DNA from: Acidaminococcus sp.
GTDB lineage: Bacteria; Bacillota; Negativicutes; Acidaminococcales; Acidaminococcaceae
DNA length: 64,000 nt
Assembly (NCBI GenBank): GCA_022482815.1
Contig: JAKVOM010000001.1
Location: forward strand, 1,488,001-1,552,000
Reading direction: 5' to 3'
Shown: piece after piece, positions 9,256 to 18,156 of the stretch
How positions within the stretch are numbered: the stretch's first letter is position 1
How the letters are laid out: each line of letters begins with the position of its first letter
The notes under the pieces: model-generated
What the model was told of the DNA's origin: nothing
Seen by the model: the letters and a program-made list of their open reading frames with translations, nothing else
Databases searched by the model: none
Position numbers and translations under genes: made by a program

Positions 9256-10645
9256 GGTTCTTTGTCAAATGTTGGGGTGCCCCACAACTAAATCGCCTTT
9301 TAGGAACTCGGCAAGGCATTTGCCGAGTTCCTTTTTTGCCAATTCACATAGAGAATCCGGTTCCTAAATCTGTTGAAATCACGCATTCCAAATGCAACTC
9401 TCTTAACCGTCTTAATCAGGTTGTTACAGCCTTCTGTGAATCCATTGGAGTATGGCTGGATAATTGCTTGAATAATTGCAGCCTCCCAATCTTTAAAAGA
9501 TCTTAAAATCCCTTTAAAAGCATCTAAGTTGTAGCCCATTACCATAGCTAACCATTTGTTTAGCTCCCGCTTCGCAGCCAATTCAGTCTTCTGCCTCAAT
9601 ACTTTGTGAAATGCTTCTTTGAGTATATATGCACGCCTCAGTTCATCAGATTGAGAGAGGATGCAGCGCAGCTTTACCAGCTCTTCTCCACTTAGTGTTG
9701 TTCCCCTCTTTTGGAGAATCCTCTTATTATGTTTCAAATAAGGTGAGGTCTTTGGAAACGTATTTTGAATGTCTTTCCTTACTCTTTCCATAGCCCAGAG
9801 AACAAGTCGCTGTACATGGAATCTATCGGCTATCAGTGTGGCATTCGGGAACATTGTTTTATAGACAGAACGAAAAAGGGCAGACATGTCCATTACAACA
9901 TAGCGAACCCTTCTTCGCTCCGCTTTAGGATAGCGAAGAAAATAACGTATAATCCAGTCTGCATCACGTCTTGGCAGAATGTCGATGAGCTCATTGTGTT
10001 CTACGTCTGTAATGCTGACCTGATACTTTTGTCCATGAGCATTGCCCCGGAATTCATCCATGGCCAGGACTTGGGGAAGGTGTTGGGGATGAGGGAAATG
10101 AAGGCGGTCAAAGTAACGTATGACCGTTGTAGTAGATGTGTGGAAGTCAGCCGCTATATCTGTGAAGCTGCGCTTTTGAAAACACGACACCATAATCTGC
10201 ATCTGCAGATCTTTTGATTTGCGTTGATAACGCTGCAGGAACGGGACGGTTTCAAAGAATGTACGACCGCAGCAAGGGCAAACGTATCTTCTTTTATGTA
10301 ATCGGACAAAAGCCTGTTGGTGCAAAATGGATCCGATAGCAATCCTTTGCCAACGGTAATCCTTGATTCTATCGGTCTTCGCATGACAATTAGGGCATTG
10401 GACAACAGCTCGATTCAGTTCCATAATAAATTCAATTTGTTGCTCACTGTGGATGCATTTTTTTATTACGTTACCTTTGACATTCAAGGAATTTGCTATA
10501 TAATCAAATGTGGACATAGGCCATCTTCCTTTCATTTAGGTTTGGCGATTTAATTGTAAGAGTGGATGCCGTCTATGTCCACTTTTTTATGCAAAAATGG
10601 GGTGAGGAAAGAATATTTCCTCACCCCAACATTTATTATAGAACC
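9256..10645. mobile_element. ISL3-family insertion sequence, complete
   Basis: 1390 bp. Imperfect terminal inverted repeats of about 24 bp: the left end begins GGTTCTTTGTCAAATG and the right end, read on the minus strand, begins GGTTCTATAATAAATG; both continue with TTGGGGTG. Directly outside are matching 8-bp target duplications GAAATTTA (9248-9255 and 10646-10653), as expected for ISL3. It carries one intact transposase gene on the minus strand. The insertion split an R1 repeat exactly within its palindrome. Confidence 0.93.
9300..10517 (-). CDS. ISL3-family transposase
   Basis: About 405 residues. The N-terminal part has two zinc-ribbon type CxxC pairs (CPNCHAK and CPCCGR), then a helix-turn-helix-like region, and a catalytic core with acidic residues in LAMDEFRG, YVVMDMSALF and LIADRFHVQRLV, with a terminal SNGFTEGCNNLIKTVKR segment, the standard ISL3 layout. 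The start is taken at the ATG on 10517, since AAAGGA lies 9 bp ahead; an in-frame ATG 18 bp upstream overlaps that ribosome site. Length and frame are intact, so the element may be active. Confidence 0.93.
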   Translation of the reverse strand: MSTFDYIANSLNVKGNVIKKCIHSEQQIEFIMELNRAVVQCPNCHAKTDRIKDYRWQRIAIGSILHQQAFVRLHKRRYVCPCCGRTFFETVPFLQRYQRKSKDLQMQIMVSCFQKRSFTDIAADFHTSTTTVIRYFDRLHFPHPQHLPQVLAMDEFRGNAHGQKYQVSITDVEHNELIDILPRRDADWIIRYFLRYPKAERRRVRYVVMDMSALFRSVYKTMFPNATLIADRFHVQRLVLWAMERVRKDIQNTFPKTSPYLKHNKRILQKRGTTLSGEELVKLRCILSQSDELRRAYILKEAFHKVLRQKTELAAKRELNKWLAMVMGYNLDAFKGILRSFKDWEAAIIQAIIQPYSNGFTEGCNNLIKTVKRVAFGMRDFNRFRNRILYVNWQKRNSANALPSS

Positions 10646-10798
10646 GAAATTTAGGTTAACTGCTAAATTTCAGGTTTTATTTTATATTTTATTTAAATGA
10701 AAGCTTTCTCACACTGCTGCGGGCGACGCTAAAAACCATATGCCGTAAGCCAAATGCGGTCTTGGTGCTGACAGCAGCTATTCGCTGTCCACTACGGC
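10646..10798 (+). repeat. dispersed repeat R1, copy A, right part
   Basis: Resumes after the target duplication with GGTTAACTGCTAAATTTCAGG, then GAAAGCTTTCTCACACTGC and GCTAAAAACCATATGCCGTAAGCC; the corresponding uninterrupted text is at 62420-62540. The part near 10,650-10,680 forms the right arm of the palindrome whose left arm is at 9241-9255. The end abuts the stop of the minus-strand radical SAM gene. Confidence 0.7.
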
Positions 10799-11398
10799 TC
10801 ACGAGAAATGACGCACGCGCAGTTTGATGCCGCAGGATTCGGCGACTTTGCGGCTGGCTTCAATCTGTTCCGGCGTCAGTACGTCGACGACGGTCATGCG
10901 GGTATCCGGAATTTTTTCCTTGCATTCTTTGGCAAAGGTGAGCATGGCCTGATACGCTCCGGGCAGCGTGGGACGCGTTACTTTGTTGTAATCCTCTTCA
11001 TCGGGGGCGTTCAGGCTGATGGAAACGGCATCCAGGTGGGAGGCTAGTTCGGGAACGATATCTCGTCCGTTTTCCAGACTGCCCAGGCCATTCGTGTTGA
11101 CGCGGAGTTTCAGTTCAGGGTGCGTCTGGCGTACATACTTTGCTGTTTTCAGCATTAAGTCCAGTGCGCAGGTCGGTTCCCCATACCCGCAGAAAACGAG
11201 CTCTTGATAGCCCGTGAAATCAAAGGCATCCACGGCTGCTTTGACTTCTTTCCAGGTGGGATTGACTTTATGCCAGAGCGTCGGGGCGTCACCGATGCCT
11301 TTGTGCTGAAAGCGTACGCAAAACGTACAGCGGCAGTTGCATAGATTTGTCAAATTGACGTAGACACCGTCTTTATAAGTATAGAGAATCTGAGCCAT
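10799..11398 (-). CDS. small radical SAM protein (TatD-associated type)
   Basis: A 199-residue radical SAM enzyme. The 4Fe-4S cluster motif is CxxxCxxC in CNCRCTFC (about residues 19-26); the SAM-contacting GGEP-like motif is CGYGEPT (about 65-71), and NTNGLGS follows. There is no extra auxiliary-cluster cysteine set, and the length fits the short TatD-linked radical SAM family (TIGR04038), whose reaction is unknown. ATG 11398 is preceded by AAAGGACG; longer in-frame extension to 11521 would run into the upstream gene. It overlaps the S-component gene by 26 bp, so the two are co-translated. Confidence 0.82.
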   Translation of the reverse strand: MAQILYTYKDGVYVNLTNLCNCRCTFCVRFQHKGIGDAPTLWHKVNPTWKEVKAAVDAFDFTGYQELVFCGYGEPTCALDLMLKTAKYVRQTHPELKLRVNTNGLGSLENGRDIVPELASHLDAVSISLNAPDEEDYNKVTRPTLPGAYQAMLTFAKECKEKIPDTRMTVVDVLTPEQIEASRKVAESCGIKLRVRHFS

Positions 11399-11936
11399 GA
11401 TATTTTGTCGTCCTTTCTGTATCTGCACCAAAAATTTTTGACTTAATGGACTGTTTATCAAGAACGCCGGCAATGAGGTAATAGAACAGCAGGCTGCCGC
11501 CGGATTGGATGGAACTGCCAAGGAAAGATGTAATTAACGCTACCTCGGTGCCAAATATCAATTTTTCAGCAAGAAAATAGCCGGTCGCGGAAATAATCCA
11601 GGACAGGAAGGGTGCAATCCGGTTCCGTCTGCATAAAAGTTTCGGCACCTTAGAAGTAAAGGGCAGGGTAATCAGCGCCTTGATGACAATAGTGGCCGGC
11701 GCCCACATGGGAGCGGTCAAAAGATCCGCCAGGCCGCCGCCGATAGCGGCAGCAATCAGGGCATATGGCTGTGGGAGCAGGGATGCTGCTACGTAAATCA
11801 GGGAATCTCCGAAATGGAGATAACCACCGTTAGGCCCCATGGGGATGTGACAGATGTAGGCGGTAAAAAGGCAGACCAGCGCCGCAAAAAGTCCAGTCAG
11901 GACCAGCAGGCGGTCTCGTTTCAATTTTGACTGCAT
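11373..11936 (-). CDS. ECF-type transporter S component (TIGR04002-like), possible B6 vitamer uptake
   Basis: A 187-residue membrane protein with about six hydrophobic segments and the S-component-like features: a short basic N-terminus, GGYLHFGDSLIYVAA in the second segment, and AAAIGGGLADLLTAP further on. ECF S components bind a vitamin and dock on a shared EcfA/A'/T module, which is not encoded here. Its place between a pyridoxamine kinase gene and a radical SAM gene suggests a B6 vitamer as substrate, an inference. The start is ATG 11936, since AGGA overlaps the earlier ATG at 11945. Confidence 0.72.
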   Translation of the reverse strand: MQSKLKRDRLLVLTGLFAALVCLFTAYICHIPMGPNGGYLHFGDSLIYVAASLLPQPYALIAAAIGGGLADLLTAPMWAPATIVIKALITLPFTSKVPKLLCRRNRIAPFLSWIISATGYFLAEKLIFGTEVALITSFLGSSIQSGGSLLFYYLIAGVLDKQSIKSKIFGADTERTTKYHGSDSLYL

Positions 11937-11953
11937 TACAATCATTCCTTTCT

Positions 11954-12820
11954 TTATTGCTGAACCTGTTTGCCTGGGGAAAGGAGGAGCAAATAGGGTT
12001 CATAGTTGATACCATCATTAAAGGGAACAGCTTCTTTTTGGGCATCGGTGATGCTGCGTAAAATAAAATCTCCGGCAAGACGAGTGCTCTGCACCAGATC
12101 CCGATGCTGCAGACGGCTGCCCATCAGCACGGCGGCAAAAAGGTCTCCTGTGCCGGAATACGTCCCGTTCAGGCGGGGAAAATAAATCGGCATTTCTCTA
12201 CCTTTCTGCAGAACGAGATTGGCGATAAGGGGCCGGCCCTCTTTGCCGCGGCAGTGAATGCCCGTAATCACAAGCGACGGGTTATGAAGAATGGATGCTT
12301 TTTCGATGAGTTCCCGAAATAAAGATTCCGGCTCTTTTTCGCCCAGTTTTTTCAAGGGTTCCATGGCAGTACCGGTAAGGATACAGAACTCCGTAAAGTT
12401 CGGCGTCACTAAATCGGCTTCTTCTGCAAGCTTTCTCATGGAATCGATGGAGGCGTCTGTGAACCCCCGGTAGGTGTGTCCGTTATCTCCCAGTACGGGA
12501 TCACAGAGATAAAACGCCCCTTTCCGGTGAAAAACCTGTAAAAACTCAGCGGTTTCCCGGACAGTTTCCGGCGTGCGGAGGTAGCCGGAAAGAATTCCGT
12601 CAAAAGAAACACCGAGCGCCTTCCAGTGACGCGTATAGTTTGGCATTTCTTCAGTAAAGGACACATTGTGAAATCCCGGATAGCCTGTCTGTGAAGTGAG
12701 AACGGCTGTCGGGAGCGGGCAGGCTTCGATTCCCATCGCGGCCAGTACTGCAATGTCCGCCGTGAGGGAACAGCGCCCGAGCCCGGACAAATCATTGATA
12801 GCTGCAACACGTTGGTGCAT
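11954..12820 (-). CDS. pyridoxamine/pyridoxal kinase
   Basis: A 288-residue ribokinase-fold enzyme. Visible are AAINDLSGLGRCSLTADI at the start, the substrate-side CDPVLGDNGHTY segment (about residue 111), NFTEFCILTG, and the anion-hole/catalytic loop NGTYSGTGDLFAA (about residues 227-239) with the catalytic aspartate in GTGD. It phosphorylates B6 vitamers with ATP to feed PLP synthesis. First gene of a three-gene minus-strand operon (kinase, S component, radical SAM); GGGAG sits 8 bp before the ATG. It could use pyridoxal or hydroxymethylpyrimidine, which sequence alone does not separate. Confidence 0.83.
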   Translation of the reverse strand: MHQRVAAINDLSGLGRCSLTADIAVLAAMGIEACPLPTAVLTSQTGYPGFHNVSFTEEMPNYTRHWKALGVSFDGILSGYLRTPETVRETAEFLQVFHRKGAFYLCDPVLGDNGHTYRGFTDASIDSMRKLAEEADLVTPNFTEFCILTGTAMEPLKKLGEKEPESLFRELIEKASILHNPSLVITGIHCRGKEGRPLIANLVLQKGREMPIYFPRLNGTYSGTGDLFAAVLMGSRLQHRDLVQSTRLAGDFILRSITDAQKEAVPFNDGINYEPYLLLLSPGKQVQQ

Positions 12821-13075
12821 TATTAAAACTCCCTTAAAGCAAATTGTAATGGTAAGGCTGTTATCGTTATAGCATAGAAGGACAAAGAATAAAATGAACG
12901 GTTTGCAGAAGATTCATATAAAACTGTGATGGTAGGGGAAGGAAAGCTTCGGTTTTTTGACATGCGTTCGAATGACAGCAACTGTGTGCACAGCCTGCGG
13001 ATGAGCGTCTGCTTTCACTAAGTGTCTATTCCATGGTATAATAAAATACTACATTGTATACAAAGGAGGTTCGTC
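12821..13075. other. divergent intergenic region, pyridoxamine kinase / rarA
   Basis: 255 bp without a gene. On the plus strand TATAAT at 13037-13042 lies 34 bp ahead of rarA and could be its -10 box, but a good -35 at the right distance is not seen. AAAGGAGG at 13062-13069 is the rarA ribosome site. Confidence 0.4.
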
Positions 13076-14398
13076 ATGGACGAAGGCAGTTTATTTGAAA
13101 ATCATGCAGAAGAACCACTGGCTGAGCGGCTGCGTCCTCGTACGCTCGATGAGTTTGTAGGGCAGGACCATCTTCTCGGACCGGGAAAACTGCTGCGGCG
13201 GCTCATTGAAGCAGACCGGATTTCTTCCATGATTTTCTGGGGACCTCCGGGTGTAGGGAAAACGACACTTGCCAGAATCATTGCCCATCAGACGAAGGCA
13301 GGCTTCATTACCTTTTCCGCGGTGACAAGCGGTATCAAGGAAATTCGTGCTGTCATGCAGCGGGCGGATGATGCCCATCGTTTTGGCAGCCGGACCATCG
13401 TTTTTATCGACGAAATCCATCGTTTTAACCGGGCGCAGCAAGACGCTTTCCTGCCTTTTGTGGAGAAGGGCAGTATCATTCTCATCGGTGCTACGACGGA
13501 AAATCCTTCTTTTGAGGTCAACGGCGCTCTGCTTTCCCGGTGCAAAGTATTTGTGCTGAAGGCACTGACAACGGATGATATTGTGAAAATTTTGAAGCAT
13601 GCTCTTGACGACCCGCGGGGATTTGGCAATGAGCATGTCCAAATGTCAGATGAGATGCTGCGAATCGTAGCTGAATTCAGCAACGGGGATGCCCGGAGTG
13701 CGCTTACGACGCTCGAGATGGTTGTCCTGAACGGCACTCCGACGGCTGACGGCATAGAAGTAACCATGGATACGTTGGAGCAGTGCACTTCCAAAAAGTC
13801 GCTCCTCTATGATAAAAGTGGGGAAGAGCATTACAATTTAATTTCTGCTCTGCATAAATCCATGCGTAATTCCGATCCTGACGCGGCGGTCTATTGGCTG
13901 GCCCGGATGCTGGAAGCAGGTGAAGACCCGCTTTATATTGCGCGCCGTGTCGTGCGGTTTGCCAGCGAGGATGTGGGCCTTGCCGATTCCAAGGCACTTG
14001 AAATCGCCGTAGCTGCCTATCAGGCCTGCCATTTCATCGGGATGCCGGAGTGCTCCGTGAATTTAACCCACGCTGTGATTTATATGGCTATGGCACCGAA
14101 ATCCAACGCCATGGAGCTAGCTTATAACGAAGCTAAGGCAGATGCCCTGACGCATATGGCAGAACCGGTGCCGCTGCAGATCCGCAATGCACCGACGAAG
14201 CTTATGAAAGAACTGGACTACGGAAAAGGCTACGTCTATGCTCATGATACGAAAGAGAAGATGGCGGCCATGCAGTGTCTGCCGGACTCACTGAAAGAAA
14301 AGCATTATTACCATCCGACAGAACAGGGACTTGAAATCCGCTATAAGCAGCGGCTTGAACAAATCCTCGCCTGGAAAAAGGAACATGGTATGCCATAA
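13076..14398 (+). CDS. rarA: replication-associated recombination protein A (RarA/MgsA AAA+ ATPase)
   Basis: A 440-residue clamp-loader-like AAA+ ATPase acting at stalled replication forks. Walker A is GPPGVGKT (about residues 57-64), Walker B is IVFIDEIHRFNR (about 106-117), sensor 1 is GATTENPSF, and the C-terminal tetramerisation part has the typical DALTHMAEPVPLQIRNAPTK and YHPTEQGLE stretches. ATG 13076 is chosen for its strong AAAGGAGG; a start at 13022 would add residues not found in the family. Full length; ends 64 bp before acpS. Confidence 0.93.
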   Translation: MDEGSLFENHAEEPLAERLRPRTLDEFVGQDHLLGPGKLLRRLIEADRISSMIFWGPPGVGKTTLARIIAHQTKAGFITFSAVTSGIKEIRAVMQRADDAHRFGSRTIVFIDEIHRFNRAQQDAFLPFVEKGSIILIGATTENPSFEVNGALLSRCKVFVLKALTTDDIVKILKHALDDPRGFGNEHVQMSDEMLRIVAEFSNGDARSALTTLEMVVLNGTPTADGIEVTMDTLEQCTSKKSLLYDKSGEEHYNLISALHKSMRNSDPDAAVYWLARMLEAGEDPLYIARRVVRFASEDVGLADSKALEIAVAAYQACHFIGMPECSVNLTHAVIYMAMAPKSNAMELAYNEAKADALTHMAEPVPLQIRNAPTKLMKELDYGKGYVYAHDTKEKMAAMQCLPDSLKEKHYYHPTEQGLEIRYKQRLEQILAWKKEHGMP

Positions 14399-14462
14399 TT
14401 CATAGATTTGCCTCATTTTTTTAGTACAATATTCTAACAGCGATTGGAAAGAAGGTTTCCGG

Positions 14463-14843
14463 ATGATCAAGGGAATTGGCATTGATATCGTAGAGGTGGC
14501 ACGCATTGCCGAGAGCCTGAAAAAAGAAGGCTTCAAGGAAAAAGTGTTCACGGAAGACGAAATTACATACTGCGAAAGTAAAAAAGCCCATGCAGTGGAA
14601 TCTTATGCAGCCCGGTTTGCCGCCAAGGAAGCGCTTGGAAAGGCGCTTGGAACCGGTGTTGCACCCGGTAATCTGACCGAGATTGAAACACTGCCGGATG
14701 AAGCGGGCGTACCGCAGATCCATCTTCACGGGGAGATGCTGCGCCGTGCCTATTTCTGGAATGCGGGTGCGATTTTTGTGTCGCTCAGCCATACGAGTCA
14801 GATGGCGGCAGCACAGGTGATTGTGGAGGCAAAATATCAATGA
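14463..14843 (+). CDS. acpS: holo-[acyl-carrier-protein] synthase
   Basis: A 126-residue AcpS, which moves 4'-phosphopantetheine from CoA onto the acyl carrier protein serine. The magnesium-binding aspartate is in GIGIDIVEVARI (about residues 4-15) and the second conserved motif is AARFAAKEALGKALG (about 49-63); SLSHT near residue 107 is also typical. GAAAGAAGG precedes ATG 14463. The stop overlaps the start of nnr by 4 bp (ATGA), a common pairing in Firmicutes. Confidence 0.95.
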   Translation: MIKGIGIDIVEVARIAESLKKEGFKEKVFTEDEITYCESKKAHAVESYAARFAAKEALGKALGTGVAPGNLTEIETLPDEAGVPQIHLHGEMLRRAYFWNAGAIFVSLSHTSQMAAAQVIVEAKYQ

Positions 14844-16384
14844 AACTTGTAAGAGCCGGAGCCATGAGAGCTACCGATCAGCTGCTTATCGGCACGCTGG
14901 GATTTCCTGAAGCCGTGCTGATTGAAAATGCCGGACGGGCTGTGGCAAAGGAAACCATAAATTTCTTAAAAGATGCTGCAGAAAAGAAAATTGTTGTACT
15001 GGCCGGTAAGGGTAATAATGGCGGCGACGGCCTGGCGGCGGCCCGTTTTTTGGAAAAAAAGGGGGCCAGGGTGACGGTCGTTATGGCTGCCGAACCGGAG
15101 CAGCTCGGCAAGGGCTGTGCCCTGCAGCTAAAACTCTGTACGGCTTTTGAAATGGAAGTCCTTTCCTGGCAAAAGGATCAGACCGGTGCTTTGGCGCGCT
15201 GCGCCGAGGCGGACGTAGTGCTCGACGCTCTGCTTGGCACGAGCTTTCATGGATCACTTCGGGAACCGGTCCGGAGCCTTATTGAAGCCGTTCAAAAAAT
15301 TCCGGTGCCGGTCATTGCTGTTGATATTCCTTCCGGCGTTGAGGCAGATACGGGCCGCTGTGAAGAAGCACTGCCTGCTTCTGTGACGGTAACCATGATT
15401 GCACCGAAGACGGGTCTTTATTTCTATCCCGGCGCTTTTTTCACCGGAAAGATTGTGGTTGCTGATCTTAACACACCGGCTGCTGTACTGCGGGATGTGG
15501 AAAGTCAGGAGACACTGCTCACTGCGGACTACGTAAAGCGGAATTTCCCGCTGCGCGCCCGCAATGCTCATAAGGGTACGAATGGAAAAATTGCGGTGCT
15601 GGCAGGCAGTCCAGGCTACCTGGGGGCTGCGGAAATGGCTTCTCAGGCAGCGGTTCGGGCAGGAGGCGGACTGGTGACGCTTTATACGCACCCTGAGGTG
15701 TGGGCACCAATGACCATTAAATCGACAGAAGTCATGGTGCGGAAAATGCTTCTGGAAGATGTCCCTTCCGAGGCAGATCGCCTGAAGGACTATACAGTGG
15801 CAGCCGCCGGACCCGGCATCGGCAAATCCCCGGAAATGGTATCTTATATCCGTGACTTGCTGCCGCGGCTCACTATGCCGCTGGTGCTTGACGCGGATGC
15901 CTTGAATGCTCTTGACGGACAGGACGCACTGCTACTTGGACTGCACTCAAAGGTGCTGACGCCGCATCCGGGGGAAATGGCGAGACTGCTGGGTAAGTCC
16001 CTGCGTGAAGTCATGCAGGATCCCATGGCGGCAGCAAGAGAAGGCGCTGCCCGCTGGCAGGCCGTAGTGGTACTGAAATGTGCACCGGCAATTATTGCCA
16101 CTCCGGAAGGCCGTGTTTATGTCAATTCGACGGGGAACGAAGGCATGGCGACAGGCGGCAGCGGTGATGTGCTGACAGGAACAATTGCTGCCCTCATCGG
16201 GCAGGGACTGCTGCCGGTACAGGCTGCCTGCTGCGGAGTCTATCTGCACGGCCTCGCGGGAGATTTGGCTGCTCAAAAAGGTAAGATTGGTATGAAGGCA
16301 GGAGATATTCTGGAGTATCTGCCTTCGGCTATTGCCCGGGTTTTAGGTGACGGGGACCGGACGTTGTTTGCATGTCTTCCCTGA
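14840..16384 (+). CDS. nnr: bifunctional NAD(P)H-hydrate epimerase / ADP-dependent dehydratase
   Basis: A 514-residue fusion that repairs hydrated NADH/NADPH. The N-terminal epimerase (about residues 1-215) shows GKGNNGGDGLAAARFL and DALLGT; the C-terminal dehydratase of ribokinase-like fold has GSPGYLGAAEMA, LDADALNAL, HPGEMARLLG and the nucleotide loop NEGMATGGSGDVLTG. It overlaps acpS by 4 bp and shares its transcript. Length matches the fused bacterial enzymes. Confidence 0.93.
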   Translation: MKLVRAGAMRATDQLLIGTLGFPEAVLIENAGRAVAKETINFLKDAAEKKIVVLAGKGNNGGDGLAAARFLEKKGARVTVVMAAEPEQLGKGCALQLKLCTAFEMEVLSWQKDQTGALARCAEADVVLDALLGTSFHGSLREPVRSLIEAVQKIPVPVIAVDIPSGVEADTGRCEEALPASVTVTMIAPKTGLYFYPGAFFTGKIVVADLNTPAAVLRDVESQETLLTADYVKRNFPLRARNAHKGTNGKIAVLAGSPGYLGAAEMASQAAVRAGGGLVTLYTHPEVWAPMTIKSTEVMVRKMLLEDVPSEADRLKDYTVAAAGPGIGKSPEMVSYIRDLLPRLTMPLVLDADALNALDGQDALLLGLHSKVLTPHPGEMARLLGKSLREVMQDPMAAAREGAARWQAVVVLKCAPAIIATPEGRVYVNSTGNEGMATGGSGDVLTGTIAALIGQGLLPVQAACCGVYLHGLAGDLAAQKGKIGMKAGDILEYLPSAIARVLGDGDRTLFACLP

Positions 16385-16423
16385 ACGTGGTAAAATTTTC
16401 GGGTATACGGAGGAGGTACTTGC

Positions 16424-17518
16424 GTGTTTAAAAAGATATTTATATTGTGTGCCTGCCTGATCTGCGCACTCGGAACCGCAGTCGCTCAGGCCAGACCTAG
16501 AATTACAAAAGTTGCTTATGGCGTCAGTCCGGACAGACAGCTTCGGGTCGTCCTGGAAACAACGTCGTATGCCAAAATGAGTACCGAAGTGCTTGACAGG
16601 GAACTTCGCGTAACGGTAAACGGACGGCTTAGTTCCAGTGTTCCCAAGTCCTATGTGCCGAAGAACGCGCCTTATGTCAGAAAAGTGCTCATCGAGCCGA
16701 AGGGCAGCAAGACGCTTGTCCGCGTGCAGATGAAGAAGAAACTGAAATCCAGCGATTATAAAACCTTTAATCTGAAAAAGGATAAGGTGAACAGACGGCC
16801 CACGCGTGCCGTAATCGATGTTTATGCCGGACCTTCTACGAAGACTTTCAAGACGTCTCGTCCGAAGTCTTCCCTGGAACGTAAACCCTGGAGACCTTCC
16901 ACGTCGGGAGCCGGATATTCTGTTGTCGGTGGTATCGATGGTAAGCGGATTACCCTTGACGCCGGACACGGCGGCACCGACCCCGGTACCCATGGATTGG
17001 CAACCGGCGTGCAGGAGAAGAACCTTACCCTGTCGATTACGAAAAAGGTAAAGCAGTATCTGGAGAAAAAAGGCGCTATCGTCTATATGACGCGCACGAC
17101 GGATGTGGACGTATACGGACCTGATGCTACGGATCGTCAGGAACTTCAGGCACGTGTCGACGTAGCTGAGCAAAATAAGTCTGATATGTTTATCAGCCTG
17201 CATATCAATGCCAGTGAAAACACAAGTGTTGGTGGATTCTCTACTTACTACCATCCGAAAACTAAGTATGATATTCAGGTTGCCCAATGCATTCAGGATC
17301 GCATCATGAAGACGGCCAATGTAGATGACCTCGGTGTTCGTTATGCCAACTTCTACGTCAATAAGCGCAGTTCCATGCCGGGTGCTCTCGTAGAGATGCT
17401 TTTCCTGACTAACCGCAGGGAAGAAAAATTGCTGATGAATAGCTGGTTCCAAAACAAGCTGGCAAAAGCCATTGCTGATGGTATCGAAGACTTTTACAAT
17501 ATGCACAAGGGAGGCTGA
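16424..17518 (+). CDS. N-acetylmuramoyl-L-alanine amidase (AMIN + Amidase_3)
   Basis: A 364-residue exported zinc amidase that cuts the stem peptide from muramic acid in peptidoglycan. A signal peptide (first about 23 residues, ending near AQA) is followed by an AMIN targeting domain (about 25-130), a basic Ser/Thr/Pro linker, and an Amidase_3 domain from about 170. Zinc ligands can be read as H182 in DAGHGGTDPG, E198 in QEKNLT and H260 in SLHINA; the catalytic glutamate is probably in VEMLFLTN. GTG 16424 follows GGAGGAGG. The stop overlaps the next ATG, so it is coupled to a GerMN lipoprotein. Confidence 0.92.
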   Translation: MFKKIFILCACLICALGTAVAQARPRITKVAYGVSPDRQLRVVLETTSYAKMSTEVLDRELRVTVNGRLSSSVPKSYVPKNAPYVRKVLIEPKGSKTLVRVQMKKKLKSSDYKTFNLKKDKVNRRPTRAVIDVYAGPSTKTFKTSRPKSSLERKPWRPSTSGAGYSVVGGIDGKRITLDAGHGGTDPGTHGLATGVQEKNLTLSITKKVKQYLEKKGAIVYMTRTTDVDVYGPDATDRQELQARVDVAEQNKSDMFISLHINASENTSVGGFSTYYHPKTKYDIQVAQCIQDRIMKTANVDDLGVRYANFYVNKRSSMPGALVEMLFLTNRREEKLLMNSWFQNKLAKAIADGIEDFYNMHKGG

Positions 17519-18090
17519 TGATGATGATGAACATGAAGCACCTTTGTGCAGCACTCTTGGCTGCGGTGTTGACGGTATCTCTGGCAGCAGGATGTGCTCC
17601 TGATGTGAAAGAAAAGATTGCCGAGAATGTGCCAATCGTTAAGCAGCAGGAAAAGAAGAATCAGAAACCGGCACAGGTCGAAAAAGTCATTTACCGGGCC
17701 CTGAATAAGAGCAGTCAGAAGCTGACTCCCGTCAAGATTAAACTGGATGCCGGCATCAAGGAAAAAGACCAGCCTCTCGCTGTGATGAAGGAACTGGTTG
17801 AGAAAGTACCGTCCGGTGACACGACATTCCCCAAGGATACGAAGGTCAATAAGGTGACGGTGAAAGACGGATTGGCTACGGTTGATTTCAACAAGGCATT
17901 TGTTTCCCGTAAAAACAACGAGTTTGACAACATGCTGATGATTTACGCGGTAGTCAATACCCTGACGGAGTTTCCGGACATCAAGCAGGTGACCTTCTCC
18001 GTGGAAGGCAAGAAGCTGGATATGCTCGGACAGATGGACATGGAAGAACCCTTCAAACGGGAACCGCTGATTATTAAGAAGGATAAATAA
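17518..18090 (+). CDS. GerMN-domain lipoprotein
   Basis: About 190 residues. A hydrophobic leader with lipobox LAAGC is followed by a short Lys/Gln-rich linker and one GerMN domain (about residues 75-185), recognisable by the end-to-end pattern of LAVMKELVEKVPSG, VNKVTVKDGLATVDFNKAF and MLMIYAVVNTLTEFPDIKQVTFSVEG. GerMN proteins are envelope lipoproteins of uncertain function, tied to spore germination in spore formers. Four ATG codons in a row leave the exact start open; GGGAGG at 17509-17514 favours the second or third. Paired with the upstream amidase, a role in wall remodelling is likely. Confidence 0.85.
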   Translation: MMMMNMKHLCAALLAAVLTVSLAAGCAPDVKEKIAENVPIVKQQEKKNQKPAQVEKVIYRALNKSSQKLTPVKIKLDAGIKEKDQPLAVMKELVEKVPSGDTTFPKDTKVNKVTVKDGLATVDFNKAFVSRKNNEFDNMLMIYAVVNTLTEFPDIKQVTFSVEGKKLDMLGQMDMEEPFKREPLIIKKDK

Positions 18091-18113
18091 CTTCTGAAAA
18101 CTGCGAGTAATAA

Positions 18114-18156
18114 CAAAAGGACTGAAACGCTGTAGTGTGGCGTTTCAGTCCTTTTG
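18114..18156. terminator. strong terminator after the GerMN gene
   Basis: Perfect 17-bp stem: CAAAAGGACTGAAACGC (18114-18130) and its complement at 18140-18156, with a 9-nt loop. A and T runs on both sides allow action in both directions. Confidence 0.92.
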
